Shown: piece after piece, positions 21,201 through 30,634 of the stretch
Layout: the number at the start of each line of letters is the position of its first letter
How positions within the stretch are numbered: position 1 is the first letter of the stretch
Origin: Sphingobacteriales bacterium
GTDB taxonomy: Bacteria > Bacteroidota > Bacteroidia > Chitinophagales > JADIYW01
NCBI GenBank assembly: GCA_016719635.1
Contig: JADJYT010000001.1
Coordinates: forward strand, 806,001 to 870,000
Direction: 5' to 3'
DNA length: 64,000 bases
Translations under genes and position numbers: made by a program
Notes under the pieces: model-generated
Database searches by the model: none
Told to the model about the DNA's origin: nothing
Seen by the model: the letters and a program-made list of their open reading frames with translations, nothing else

Positions 21201-21725
21201 ATACCATTCCGGCATGATTAAAAAGATGGCATTCTGAATTTTCTGACCGAAACTGCTTCCCGCCATCATCTGACGGATGTATAATTCGGATAAACCTTTC
21301 ATCAGATCGCGCTGTAAATGGCGATGATTCCCATCATAGTGCAGAAACAGCTTGTTATCCCTTAAGACAGCTGTTCCTCCAATGTTATAATCCTCCTGTC
21401 CAAGCCCTATATTGGTTTGGGCTAAGTCAGTGATATCATTATATACCAGAATATCTATCTGCGACCGGTAGTTAAAATCCATTTGCCTGTTGAGTTCCTT
21501 CAGTTTCATTTCTGCTGTCGTCCAGACAAATTTCCCGATTTCCTGGCCGCCCGGATAAAAATAAATGGTAAAATTGTCCGAATTGTAAAATTGCCAGTCG
21601 AACGGATGATATTGCACCCTGTTCTGGCCAAATTGAACCTGTGTGGTTTGAGCCATTAAAGTAAATGGCAAAATGAATAAGCCTAAAAAAAATTTATTTA
21701 AAACAGATGTAAATCGTAAAGACAT
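18270..21725 (-). CDS. Large outer-membrane protein with TolB-like propeller and C-terminal barrel
   Basis: 1151 residues. A signal peptide (MSLRFTSVLNKFFLGLF, cleavage near LMAQ) is followed by a peptidase-MA-like N-terminal region (about 30-270). WD40/TolB-like propeller repeats come next (ISPDGKYAAYAVFDGG, LTWSKTGHKLAIINEKRD, GVLFSSNRTEDKLYLSP; about 290-530). A linker leads to a surface-antigen-like beta barrel (about 780-1151) that ends in Phe, as outer-membrane barrels do. The domain order is common in Bacteroidota, but no function is established. It probably spans the outer membrane with a periplasmic propeller. Confidence 0.75.
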   Translation of the reverse strand: MSLRFTSVLNKFFLGLFILPFTLMAQTTQVQFGQNRVQYHPFDWQFYNSDNFTIYFYPGGQEIGKFVWTTAEMKLKELNRQMDFNYRSQIDILVYNDITDLAQTNIGLGQEDYNIGGTAVLRDNKLFLHYDGNHRHLQRDLMKGLSELYIRQMMAGSSFGQKIQNAIFLIMPEWYRNGLSSYMGEPWNTELDARLKQYLLTSKKPDFNRLINLDPEFAGHSFWYMINQLFGKDAIPNILYLTRINHNINNGFVFAVNSRLDDLMRDWKVFYESRYVIDNKDRDSTDALAAIKIKKRNNTDIGDLKISPDGKYAAYAVFDGGFYKVMLEDLKTQKAKKIAKGGFRSDQYPFNKSYPVLTWSKTGHKLAIINEKRDIIRLTQIDIDKNIKTKNNIVKFKRIYGADYTNNPNVLIVSGQNKGQTDLYLYNTLNTNATQLNNDNYDDLNPVYVNWNGNDGVLFSSNRTEDKLYLSPVDTVLPTQTLDLFYYDLNKRGTDLARVTETPFANEKGIGTFNRSYYTFLSDENGVYNQYLGTLDSVYAGKDSADVEMENDNGELIAVKQEIDVYKWRGMTFPVSNFSNSILNSGVSGLNTYLYFGAKKRKAYLYTKPNVPDEAMDEKKNTELKSTSFRKFYKEYSVSENKYPPIKGSKKSVQPGVFNVPVQDVSMDSLLDAPFKYTFESDYNNTISYTVVELPARKDTVLTQDTVKTAEGDEPPPFLQNTPVVSLQNVERTTGKKIRILPYRAKFTSDYVVTQLDNSILTQNYQSFKQNLGSYNFPNLSAMINFGVSDLMEDHKIIGGFRIPFDFKGFEAYVKYINLKKRIDKSILYYRRSDRISFSVSDSSGNVLPFSYTGKTRSNFAEVAFSYPFDVTKSLRWSVSYRNERLDVSLTDQISLTLKDIKENWISGRLEFVHDNTREIQFNILNGYRYKVYAEYFYNANEKNSHIANIGFDIRHYQKVHRNIIWANRFSGATSFGPKKVLYFLGGVDTWLNPRYDYTIPIAQNQNYGLQAPVTNMRGLPQNIRNGNNYLLWNSELRIPVFSFFARKPLKSAFLRDFQILGFFDAGLAYNFANPFDKNNALSTEVVTPRPDNNPIVVTVNYYRNPFVFGTGVGVRTNILGYFLRLDTGWGYDGLSFNKKPIWHFSLSKDF

Positions 21726-21798
21726 TGCAGAGAATATAATTTAACAGCTTATCGCTTTTTACTTATAACTTTCTATTTTTACAAAGTAAAGAAATCTT

Positions 21799-22455
21799 AT
21801 GGATAACGCAAAAATAAAGACAGATATTGCCGTATTTTGTTTCAACCCCTTTCAGGAAAACACCTATATTCTTTCCAGCCCCGGCAAAGAGTGCTGGGTT
21901 ATAGATCCGGGATGCTATACCCTTCAGGAACAAAAGATACTGGCAGCCTATATAGAAAAGAATGCCTTAAAACCGGTCCGCCTGCTGAACACGCACTGCC
22001 ATTTAGATCACATTTACGGAAATAAGTTCATCTCTGATGAATACCGGCTGGAACTTGGCATTCACGAAAAAGAAATTCCGGTCCTGCAGTCCGCATCCAT
22101 AGGTGCACGGCTGTTTGGAGCCAAGATTCCGGATAAATGCGAACCTGGTTACTTTATAAAGGAAGGAGATGTTTTAGAATTAAAAGATACATCCTTTAGT
22201 GTATTATTCACGCCTGGACACTCTCCGGGCAGCATTTGCTTTTATCAAGAAGAAGAACATTTTGCTGTTGTCGGGGATGTGTTGTTCAGCGGCAGCATTG
22301 GACGTACCGATTTGCCGGGCGGTGACTATGATACATTGATAAAATCTATTAAGACACGTCTGCTGGTACTGGAAGATTTAACCGAAATTTATAACGGGCA
22401 TGGCCCGAGTACCACAATAGGCGAGGAAAGAAAATACAACCCATTCCTGAGATAA
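21799..22455 (+). CDS. Glyoxalase-II-like metallo-hydrolase
   Basis: 218 residues, a complete GloB-type metallo-beta-lactamase domain. Motifs: QENTYIL, WVIDPGCY, the zinc motif NTHCHLDHIYGNKF, FTPGHSPGSICFY, VVGDVLFSGSIGRTDL and the terminal YNGHGPSTTIGEERKYNPF. The lack of the C-terminal glutathione-binding domain argues against true glyoxalase II. A thioester or persulfide substrate is possible. Monocistronic between two minus-strand units. Confidence 0.88.
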   Translation: MDNAKIKTDIAVFCFNPFQENTYILSSPGKECWVIDPGCYTLQEQKILAAYIEKNALKPVRLLNTHCHLDHIYGNKFISDEYRLELGIHEKEIPVLQSASIGARLFGAKIPDKCEPGYFIKEGDVLELKDTSFSVLFTPGHSPGSICFYQEEEHFAVVGDVLFSGSIGRTDLPGGDYDTLIKSIKTRLLVLEDLTEIYNGHGPSTTIGEERKYNPFLR

Positions 22456-22459
22456 TTAT

Positions 22460-23719
22460 TTACTTCGCTTTCAGCCTTTTTCTGGTTGACTTATCCACCT
22501 TATCGGTAGCATCATTCAAGTCTTCCCCATCAATGTCCACTTTGTTGCCACCTAACTTGGCGAAGTCAAACTTTAGGGTAAACCTGAACGTATTATCCAG
22601 CGGATTTCGTGCCCCGCCTGTGGGTATCAAATAAGAGAAATCCAATCCAAATACACTATATTTTACACCCACCCCCATGGAAACAAATCGTCTGTTACCC
22701 TTGTCTTTTGCTTCTAAAAAATATCCGGCACGGGCTGCAAAAATATGGTCATACCAATATTCCGTCCCGATTCCCATCGTCCACTCACGCATTTCTTCCT
22801 TAAAGCCACCGGGTGCATCCCCCAGTGATTTAAACATCCCCACAAATGATGACTGTTCCTTGAAGTCAAGAATATTGTTGCTGTCTCTGTCTCCAGCTTT
22901 TGGTGTCGGTACCAATAACTTGTTGAAATCTGCATAAATACCCCATTCATGTTGTTTGGTGGGCTGTAAACGGAATCCAAACCCTAATCCAAAATTTGTA
23001 GGGATGAAATCTTTTTCTCTGGCATTTGCAGTATAGGCTATCTTTGTTCCCATATTCGTTACAGCAAAACCGGTCATGAAATTAGCCTTCATCTTCTTTT
23101 TTCCCACTGTAAAGTCCTTGCTGTAGGTACCGGTCAAATCAGCACCAAATGCGTGTCCTGCCCTAATAGGCTCACTGCCAATACTTTGCCCTTGTGCTAA
23201 ATTTGAATAAATATACCTGAAGGCTACGCCTAATGCAAAGCTTTTCCCTAATCTTCTTGAATATCCTGCATCAAAGCACAACTCGCGGGGTCGACCGCTC
23301 CCGATGGAATTTCCGTTAGCATCTGTAAAATCAATATCTCCTAAACTGAAAAACTTAAGGGATGTATGCACCACATCATTGGGGGATACCTTGTAGTACA
23401 TGGTAAAATGCGTCATAAAGATATCTGTGATACCGAGGGCTCTCAGCCACGGCGCATAAGACATGGATAATCCAAGTTTACGTTTGGCAAATGCCAGCTT
23501 GGAAGCGTTATAGAATGAGGTGTTAGGATCAACAGATGTGGCAATACCGACATCACCCATGCCTCCACCCCTGGCATCAGGTATGATTCTAAGAAATGGA
23601 ACAGCACTATTGACGGTGTTAATACCCCCTTTTGTAAAGTTTTGACCTACTGAGGAAGCACATATACCTGTCAGAAAAAAAGCAAAAAACAAGAAGTTGG
23701 GTTTCAAGATATATCTCAT
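22460..23719 (-). CDS. porV: Type IX secretion outer-membrane protein PorV
   Basis: About 419 residues from MRYILKPNFLFFAFF. PorV is the outer-membrane shuttle protein of the type IX secretion system; it carries CTD-bearing cargo to the PorU attachment complex. Seen here: the signal peptide, then AVPFLRIIPDARGGGMGDVG and TSFYNASKLAFAKRKLGLS, the hallmark of the PorV/FadL-like barrel, and aromatic beta strands to the end. It follows porU by 41 bp on the same strand, matching the conserved porU-porV unit. Confidence 0.93.
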   Translation of the reverse strand: MRYILKPNFLFFAFFLTGICASSVGQNFTKGGINTVNSAVPFLRIIPDARGGGMGDVGIATSVDPNTSFYNASKLAFAKRKLGLSMSYAPWLRALGITDIFMTHFTMYYKVSPNDVVHTSLKFFSLGDIDFTDANGNSIGSGRPRELCFDAGYSRRLGKSFALGVAFRYIYSNLAQGQSIGSEPIRAGHAFGADLTGTYSKDFTVGKKKMKANFMTGFAVTNMGTKIAYTANAREKDFIPTNFGLGFGFRLQPTKQHEWGIYADFNKLLVPTPKAGDRDSNNILDFKEQSSFVGMFKSLGDAPGGFKEEMREWTMGIGTEYWYDHIFAARAGYFLEAKDKGNRRFVSMGVGVKYSVFGLDFSYLIPTGGARNPLDNTFRFTLKFDFAKLGGNKVDIDGEDLNDATDKVDKSTRKRLKAK

Positions 23720-23775
23720 AAAATTATGTACCATGTGTTTGAGAACGTTAAATTGACAAAATTATTTTAAAAATT

Positions 23776-26700
23776 CTAATTTAGAACGACTAATTTTTGA
23801 TATTGGCTCACTTTTTTGCCTGTTTCGTCCTTTAGAGAGATTCTGTATATGTATACTCCACGTCCGATTTTATCGCCGAAATCATCTGTTCCATCCCAAT
23901 TTATATCATCTACCCTGTAGCCCGGACTGTTGATATTTCGAGTAATTGTCTTAATAATTTTGCCGGAAACAGAGAATATTTCAATTTTCATATCCAACGA
24001 GGCACCCGGCTTGTTGTGTTCAAACATAAACCTGGTATTTGTGGTAAAAGGGTTGGGGTAGTTTAACACATGGGATAAGGCAAGATTTGCTTTTTCCTCC
24101 ACCACGAATTCAGTATATCCCTCTCCAGAGTTATTCAGCACATCCCATGCTTTGACATGAAGGGTATGTCTGCCTTTTGAAAGTTTAGAAAACGGGTACG
24201 TTATTTCACCATTCGTCAGATCATCAATTGCTGCTTCAAAGAAATCATTCAGGTTAAAGATATTTTTGGTATCATTATCAATAATGGCAGTGATATCATG
24301 CCCCAACCCGTTTCCGGAGGTATTGATACCGTTTTCGTCAAAGATTTTTGAAAACAGCTTTGGATTCTCATCGGTAATCCCGCCAAAAGCAAATTTATCG
24401 TCATTCAGAAATACATCCACAACAGGTCCCTTGTTGTCGACCGGAAAGGAATCGCTGGAGCCGCCGATGATGATATCTGTCGAGTAGCCGGATGCATCCG
24501 TTACATCACTGCCGGCGTACAGGCTGATTTTTCCGTTACCAAAATTATAGTCGATATCTTTCGGTACCAGAAAGGTAAATTTAAACTTACCATTTGTCAC
24601 TTTAGACTTCCCCTTGTAGATGCTGTTTTTCTGCAGCTGAAACTGATAGGCAAAACTTTCCGGATCGTTCATCAGGGTATTGACCGTTTTAATCTTGTCG
24701 TATATGATTACAGATGCGATACCATTAAATTCATTCATGAGCACATTGCTCTTATCCCTCACTTCTCCTTCAATGGTAATCTTAGACAAAGCCTTTAGTG
24801 TATCATGCGGGGATGCAAGAGGGGTATTGTTTACTAGTGTTGCGACAACATTGTTTTTGGGAAAAGCCAGGCGCAGTGCGGGATCTCCCAAGAGGGAAAA
24901 TTTCCGGTTGCCGTCAAATGTATTGGTTCTGATTTTAGCCTGCAGGGTAATATCGCCGAGTGTCATATTTTCATTGTCATAAGCCACCGCCATCTGATTC
25001 ATGAAATTATCATTCATGGTCCTGTTTCGATTGGAGTAAACAACTCTGGTGGTGGTGACCAGTCCTATGGCGCCTCCGTCCGGCCTGAATATTACACGTT
25101 CACCCAACGAATTTTCATCCGGCCTGTCATAAGGAGCAAACTCACAGGTTGCGGTAATAAACAAGGTCAGCTTATTGGGATTATCCCAGTTGTTGATATC
25201 GGTAAAATTCAAGATCCTTTCCGCCGCAAGCCCAAGCCGTGCACCATGACCGACATAATTGACAAACAACGTACCGGTAAATAATTTGCGGTCGATGGTT
25301 TCATTTACGACGGGGTATGTTTTCCCTGCTGCCGAAGATTCCTGCTTAAAGGCATCCAGGAATATCTTATCGATGTTTGACTTTTTCTGCGCGGTCCCGA
25401 AATTATCCGCAATGGAATTACAATCGTCAATATGAATATTAAAATCTTCATCATCTGCTATGAAAGTACCCTGATTTCTCCAATCACCCAAAGCGGCACT
25501 TGAATAATACATCTTAATCTTATCCAAAACAATCTGTGCTTTGGATACATCATCGGCAGGAATCCGTCCAACACTCACATCGTCTTTTTCCGCAGCCGTG
25601 TTGGTAATATTTGCACCTTCATTATCATCTAAAATCCCAAAATAATCATCTGACACATAGGTTTCCAGTGTTTCATACGTTTTATCACTTTCATAGGTCG
25701 GCATATAATAATCTCCGAGGTTCTTATTTTCAAAGGTACCGTCGCCGAAGAGCAATACATATTTAGGCATTTGAGCAGGATCCCCGGCAGCCCGGTCATA
25801 AAACATTTTCACAAAGTTGCGTATGGCCGTTATATCATTTGTACCTGCGGAAAATTCATTGTACACCTGACTGAGGTCTGCCACCGTTACTCTCAAATTT
25901 TGCTTCTCCCGGTGAAACTGTGCGAGTTCAGCAGCTTGTGCTAAAAAAGCGGAACGGGTAACAATCAGCATATCCTGCTGCGGAAGTGCATGCAGGTCCT
26001 GATTCGGTATACTTCCAAATGCCGTGGGAACTGCGGTTGAATTTTCCAGTGCCACAAACTCCTTCAATGTATCGGTTACCATGTTAAATGTCGCGGTGTT
26101 GCCGGCAAGTACATAATTTACTCTCTGAATCGCAAATGGGTTGGTTACATCCCATACCTCTACATTGGCATTCATATTTAGTATGGTAAACCTGGAAACA
26201 CTTCCCGTTCCGACAGATGCCGCGCTTCTGAAATATAAGGGTTGTCCGTTATAACTCAACTTGGAGACTGCATTTACCTGAAGATAATCCAACCAACCTT
26301 TGGTTGAAAAATTTCCGTTTCTGTCAAAGTTAACATTAACTGTAAAATCGGAGGAAAGGTTGCTGAGCAGGAATGTTCTTTCGACCCAGGTGGCTGTATT
26401 ATAAATGCCGGGATAAGGCTGAGCCACATTGGGAATAAAAATACTGTTTGTATTTGCGGAGTTGTTGGTGCTGATGGTAAACGTAGATCCCTGAGAAAAT
26501 GCACTTGCAGCAACACCCACAATCAGCTTAGCAGGTTGCGCACTGATTAAATCGGGCAAATTAAAACTGTAAGATTTATCGGTCAGACCGCCAAACTCAT
26601 CTCCTAAAAACTCTTTTCCCGACTGTGCCACATTTACTTTATTCTCTTCAAAAAAATCATATGCATCATACGTGGTGATTGTTTTATTTACAGGCAAGGC

Positions 26701-27588
26701 AGACGGATTCACCGAACTTATCCTTGCCCCACTTCCTGCATCTGCCGTTATAAAAAAGTTCTTGGTGTCACTGTAATGGTGCTTCTTAGCCAGAAAGGTT
26801 TGCCTTACGGCATTATACGTCCACTTTTCCGGGCCGGGAAGATATGCCAGCACATAATCACCAGCCTGAAAGCTGCCTGACGATGCCGAAACAACCTTAA
26901 TGGGGATTTCCTTTATATCGTCCTCTCTCTCCGCTCCCGCCAGTTCTGGCAGCATACCAGCCCGATGTCCGAAAATCCGGATGGTACCCGGATTGATAAT
27001 ATCTGCCGACATACCGAGACTCTTTAAAAAATCATAATCCAATTTATAAACGCCTGCCTTCGGTACACCAATTTTATACCATTTGCCCGTACCAAGCATC
27101 GAATTGGCGGCATAGACCTGCGAAGAAAGTCCGGACAACCTGCTCGATGCATTTCCGGATGGATTTACGACCAAATCAAAAGAGGTCAGCACTTCTACCT
27201 GACCGTTGTTATTTTTAAAAGGAAAAACGGTAACGGTCGCAAGATTATTTTTCCGGTAAGAACCCACTTCATATGAAACAATCTCCTGATTCTGAATTAC
27301 TTTCATCTGAACCAAGGTGATGCTGCTGCCTTTATACGGCTGGTAAACAGGATTTTCTACACGAACATCTGCCTGATTATTTGCACCCAATTCCACCACT
27401 GATGCATAAACAGGGAGTCCTGAAAATTTCTGAGGGTAAACAGCTTGCTTAAACACAAGAAATTCCTCCTGATTTTGCCAGCTTAACGTAACTGTCCTCC
27501 GATATTTTTTCAGGTCATCCCCGACAGATAAAAAAAAGTGCCCTATAAGTGGAATAAGCAATAAAATCCTGTATAATTGAGTCGACAT
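23776..27588 (-). CDS. porU: Type IX secretion sortase PorU
   Basis: 1270 residues. PorU is a gingipain-type (C25) cysteine transpeptidase on the cell surface that removes the CTD signal and attaches cargo to lipid. The catalytic dyad is visible: His781 in NYVGHGARLGL and Cys815 in ITATCEFAPYD. Residues about 560-900 form the peptidase domain. The C-terminus (LNYPNPFTTNTRFMFEHN and WDGTDDFGDKIGRGVYIYRI) is itself a T9SS type A sorting domain. Divergent from gldJ across a 187-bp gap. Confidence 0.95.
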   Translation of the reverse strand: MSTQLYRILLLIPLIGHFFLSVGDDLKKYRRTVTLSWQNQEEFLVFKQAVYPQKFSGLPVYASVVELGANNQADVRVENPVYQPYKGSSITLVQMKVIQNQEIVSYEVGSYRKNNLATVTVFPFKNNNGQVEVLTSFDLVVNPSGNASSRLSGLSSQVYAANSMLGTGKWYKIGVPKAGVYKLDYDFLKSLGMSADIINPGTIRIFGHRAGMLPELAGAEREDDIKEIPIKVVSASSGSFQAGDYVLAYLPGPEKWTYNAVRQTFLAKKHHYSDTKNFFITADAGSGARISSVNPSALPVNKTITTYDAYDFFEENKVNVAQSGKEFLGDEFGGLTDKSYSFNLPDLISAQPAKLIVGVAASAFSQGSTFTISTNNSANTNSIFIPNVAQPYPGIYNTATWVERTFLLSNLSSDFTVNVNFDRNGNFSTKGWLDYLQVNAVSKLSYNGQPLYFRSAASVGTGSVSRFTILNMNANVEVWDVTNPFAIQRVNYVLAGNTATFNMVTDTLKEFVALENSTAVPTAFGSIPNQDLHALPQQDMLIVTRSAFLAQAAELAQFHREKQNLRVTVADLSQVYNEFSAGTNDITAIRNFVKMFYDRAAGDPAQMPKYVLLFGDGTFENKNLGDYYMPTYESDKTYETLETYVSDDYFGILDDNEGANITNTAAEKDDVSVGRIPADDVSKAQIVLDKIKMYYSSAALGDWRNQGTFIADDEDFNIHIDDCNSIADNFGTAQKKSNIDKIFLDAFKQESSAAGKTYPVVNETIDRKLFTGTLFVNYVGHGARLGLAAERILNFTDINNWDNPNKLTLFITATCEFAPYDRPDENSLGERVIFRPDGGAIGLVTTTRVVYSNRNRTMNDNFMNQMAVAYDNENMTLGDITLQAKIRTNTFDGNRKFSLLGDPALRLAFPKNNVVATLVNNTPLASPHDTLKALSKITIEGEVRDKSNVLMNEFNGIASVIIYDKIKTVNTLMNDPESFAYQFQLQKNSIYKGKSKVTNGKFKFTFLVPKDIDYNFGNGKISLYAGSDVTDASGYSTDIIIGGSSDSFPVDNKGPVVDVFLNDDKFAFGGITDENPKLFSKIFDENGINTSGNGLGHDITAIIDNDTKNIFNLNDFFEAAIDDLTNGEITYPFSKLSKGRHTLHVKAWDVLNNSGEGYTEFVVEEKANLALSHVLNYPNPFTTNTRFMFEHNKPGASLDMKIEIFSVSGKIIKTITRNINSPGYRVDDINWDGTDDFGDKIGRGVYIYRISLKDETGKKVSQYQKLVVLN

Positions 27589-27718
27589 AAGGATGCTAAA
27601 ATTAACTAATTGTTACAAGTCTGGCCATACTAAAACGCCTCAGAACTCATTTTATGCAATTTTACGATAAATAACAATATTTTAAACAAATTTGCGTTGA
27701 TAAAGTTACCGGAAATAT

Positions 27719-27749
27719 TTTGCGAATTAATTAATTTGCTCTATCTTTG
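27719..27749 (+). promoter_or_regulatory. gldJ: Promoter of gldJ
   Basis: TTTG at 27719-27722 and TATCTTTG at 27742-27749 are separated by 19 bp. This matches the Bacteroidota -33 TTTG / -7 TAnnTTTG arrangement. The gldJ start is 27 bp downstream. Confidence 0.7.
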
Positions 27750-27775
27750 AAAATATTTTTTTAAAAGCCGAAATA

Positions 27776-29281
27776 ATGACCTACAAAAGAATGAGAAATT
27801 TCTTACACCTCGCTATTATTGCTGGTGTATTGGCAGTTAGCTGTAATGGCAGTAGCAAGAGCGGATCTTCCTCTACTACCGGTTGGAATTACAACGATAA
27901 AAAATGGGGAGGATTTGAACGTTCCTCCAACACCAACCAAATCACAGGACCTAATTTAGTTTTAGTGGAAGGCGGTACTTTTGCCATGGGTGCCACCGAA
28001 GAAGATTTAATGTATGAAAATCACAATGTGCAACGCAGAACTACTGTTTCTTCTTTCTATATGGACGAAACAGAAGTGACCAACCTGGATTACAGAGAGT
28101 ATGTATACTGGTTAGACCGTGTTTTTGGCACTGACCATCCGGAATTCGTTAAGAATGCAAAACCCGACTCCATGTGCTGGAGAAGAAACCTTGCTTACAA
28201 CGAACCGTATGTAAAATACTATTTTACGCACCCTGCATATAATACCTACCCTGTCGTAGGTGTAAACTGGTTACAGGCAAATGAATACTGCGTGTGGCGT
28301 ACTGACCGTGTAAACGAGATGATTCTGATTAAAGAAGGTTACTTAGATCTAAACACCAACCAGAAAAACGAAGACAACTTCAACACGGAAGCATATTCAG
28401 TTGGTTTGTATCAGGGAGCAACTAAAAAACAAAAGGAAGACCTGAATCCTAACGGATCAGGCAAAAGAAATGTAAATCTGACAGATGGTATCCTATTACC
28501 TGACTACAGGCTTCCAACAGAAGCAGAATGGGAATATGCAGCTCTTGGCTTGAGAGGAAATATGCCAATGCCGGGTGAAGAGGTTGTTACAGACAGAAGA
28601 ATATATCCTTGGGACGGAGCCACTTTCCGTTACCAAAGGCACAATAAAAATCAGGGTGATTTCATGGCTAACTTCATGAGAGGCCGGGGTGACTACATGG
28701 GTGTTGCAGGTGCTCTGAATGACAATGCGGAAATCACTGCCGATGTTCACGCGAACTACCCAAATGACTTTGGATTATTCAACATGGCAGGTAACGTAAA
28801 TGAATGGGTATTGGATATTTACCGACCATTAACAGAAGCTGAAGGAGACGACCTTAACACATTCAGAGGTAATATCTTCACCAAGCCTACTATGGAAGAA
28901 GGATTGGATGAAATGGGCAGAATCAAGTATGTCAGAGAAGATGATGCAGACCTGACCAACAGACGAAACTACAGAAAAGCGTTCGCCTTAGACTATAATG
29001 ACGGCGATTCTTCTTCTCAGGTGGAATATCAATATGGTGTTTCTACTTTGGTAAATAATAAAGCAAGGGTATTTAAAGGCGGTTCCTGGAGAGACAGAGG
29101 CTACTATATGTCACCGGGTACCAGAAGATTCTTAAATGAAGATCAGGCTACAGATGACATCGGTTTCCGTTGTGCAATGGTTCGTGTGGGCTCTCCGGAC
29201 GGTAATATGTTTGGCGGGAAAGGATTCGGCGAAATGAGCAAGACACAGGCTAAAAACAAAAAAGCCAGAAAATACAAATAA
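27776..29281 (+). CDS. gldJ: Gliding-motility/T9SS lipoprotein GldJ
   Basis: 501 residues. The lipobox LAVSC places the lipidated Cys at 23 (at 18 if the second Met is used). The mature protein begins STTGWNYNDKKWGGFE, diagnostic of GldJ. A formylglycine-enzyme (SUMF1) fold follows: LVEGGTFAMGATEEDL, MDETEVTNLDYREYV, YRLPTEAEWEYAALG, NEWVLDIYRP and VFKGGSWRDRGYYMSPGTRR. GldJ stabilises the periplasmic GldK/GldN machinery needed for secretion and gliding. The catalytic cysteines of true FGE are absent. It is followed by a strong terminator, then murF. Confidence 0.93.
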   Translation: MTYKRMRNFLHLAIIAGVLAVSCNGSSKSGSSSTTGWNYNDKKWGGFERSSNTNQITGPNLVLVEGGTFAMGATEEDLMYENHNVQRRTTVSSFYMDETEVTNLDYREYVYWLDRVFGTDHPEFVKNAKPDSMCWRRNLAYNEPYVKYYFTHPAYNTYPVVGVNWLQANEYCVWRTDRVNEMILIKEGYLDLNTNQKNEDNFNTEAYSVGLYQGATKKQKEDLNPNGSGKRNVNLTDGILLPDYRLPTEAEWEYAALGLRGNMPMPGEEVVTDRRIYPWDGATFRYQRHNKNQGDFMANFMRGRGDYMGVAGALNDNAEITADVHANYPNDFGLFNMAGNVNEWVLDIYRPLTEAEGDDLNTFRGNIFTKPTMEEGLDEMGRIKYVREDDADLTNRRNYRKAFALDYNDGDSSSQVEYQYGVSTLVNNKARVFKGGSWRDRGYYMSPGTRRFLNEDQATDDIGFRCAMVRVGSPDGNMFGGKGFGEMSKTQAKNKKARKYK

Positions 29282-29300
29282 CAGATACACAACTGTACAT

Positions 29301-29333
29301 AAAAAGTCCCGCGAATACTCGCGGGACTTTTTT
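29301..29333 (+). terminator. Rho-independent terminator after gldJ
   Basis: Perfect stem AGTCCCGCGA/TCGCGGGACT (extended by an A5/T6 pairing) with loop ATAC, ending in TTTTTT. It lies 20 bp after the gldJ stop, so murF may need its own promoter or read-through. Confidence 0.9.
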
Positions 29334-29344
29334 AATTTTATCCC

Positions 29345-30628
29345 ATGGATATTCAACAGTTGTATGAGTTCTGCAAATCATCCACCGGTATTACAACGGA
29401 TTCCCGAAATATAGAGAAAGGGCAGCTTTATTTTGCGTTGAAAGGGGAAAATTTCAATGGTAACCTTTTTGCTGTTCAGGCACTGGAAGCAGGAGCATCC
29501 TACGCAATTATTGACGAAGCAACATATCCGATAAATGAACGATGCATTGTTGTAGCCAATGTTTTAGACACGCTGCAACAACTTGCCTTATTACACAGAA
29601 TAAAAACAAACCCCAAGGCTGTCATCGCCATTACCGGCTCCAATGGAAAAACAACCACCAAAGAATTGGTGGCGACCGTTTTATCCACCACCCATCGGAC
29701 TCATTTCACCAAAGGAAACTTAAACAACCATATTGGTATTCCTTTAACACTTTTAGCCATGCCGGCTGATACAGAAATAGCTGTGATTGAGATGGGCGCC
29801 AACCATCAGAAAGAGATTGAACGATACTGCAAATATGCAGAACCCACACACGGCATCATCACCAACTGCGGGAAAGCCCACCTCGAGGGTTTCGGTGGCA
29901 TGGAGGGTATCCGTAAAGGAAAGGGAGAGTTATACGACTATATGTACTGCCACCAAGGGAAAGTATTTGTAAACGGAGATGATATTACCTTGATAAACAT
30001 GTTGCAGGAAAGAACTATTTCCGGGTATATTTCCTACGGAAATAATGAAATGAATACCTACAACAGTAAAATACTGGCAGATAATCCGTTTTTGAAAATA
30101 CAGTTTGAAGACATAGAAATCAACTCCCATTTGTTTGGCAGCTACAATTACAGCAATATCATGTGCGCCATTGCCGTTGGCAAATATTTTGATATAGAGA
30201 ATCAGAAGATAAAACAGGCCATTGAAAATTATAGTCCGACAAATGCGCGGTCTCAGGTCATAGAAAAGGAGGGTTATCAGTTAATCCTCGATGCATATAA
30301 TGCCAACCCTACCAGCATGCAACACGCCCTGGAGAGCTTTGCCAAATCCTCCGTAAAAAAGAAAATTGTCATCTTGGGTGATATGTTTGAACTGGGACAA
30401 GAAGCACCAAAAGAACATCAGTTTATTGCCGATTTATGCGAAAAGCTCCAATTGGATACCATTGTTTTAGTGGGAAATGATTTCAGCAACACAAGAACCT
30501 CTGACCATGTTCTTAAATTTCCAACTGCATCGGAAGCACAGAACTGGTTTCGAAAACAGGATTTTTCCGATGCGGAAATCTTATTAAAAGGTTCCCGTGG
30601 CATGAAGATGGAAAAAGTGCTGGAATAA
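29345..30628 (+). CDS. murF: UDP-MurNAc-tripeptide:D-Ala-D-Ala ligase
   Basis: 427 residues. Adds D-Ala-D-Ala to the cytoplasmic peptidoglycan precursor using ATP. Shows TDSRNIEKGQLYFALKGENF, the ATP-binding AITGSNGKTTTKELVA, VIEMGANHQKEIERYC, NARSQVIEKEGYQLILDAYN and VILGDMFELG, with a C-terminal KGSRGMKMEKVL. The position directly after gldJ is conserved in many Bacteroidota. Confidence 0.94.
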   Translation: MDIQQLYEFCKSSTGITTDSRNIEKGQLYFALKGENFNGNLFAVQALEAGASYAIIDEATYPINERCIVVANVLDTLQQLALLHRIKTNPKAVIAITGSNGKTTTKELVATVLSTTHRTHFTKGNLNNHIGIPLTLLAMPADTEIAVIEMGANHQKEIERYCKYAEPTHGIITNCGKAHLEGFGGMEGIRKGKGELYDYMYCHQGKVFVNGDDITLINMLQERTISGYISYGNNEMNTYNSKILADNPFLKIQFEDIEINSHLFGSYNYSNIMCAIAVGKYFDIENQKIKQAIENYSPTNARSQVIEKEGYQLILDAYNANPTSMQHALESFAKSSVKKKIVILGDMFELGQEAPKEHQFIADLCEKLQLDTIVLVGNDFSNTRTSDHVLKFPTASEAQNWFRKQDFSDAEILLKGSRGMKMEKVLE

Positions 30629-30634
30629 AAAAGT

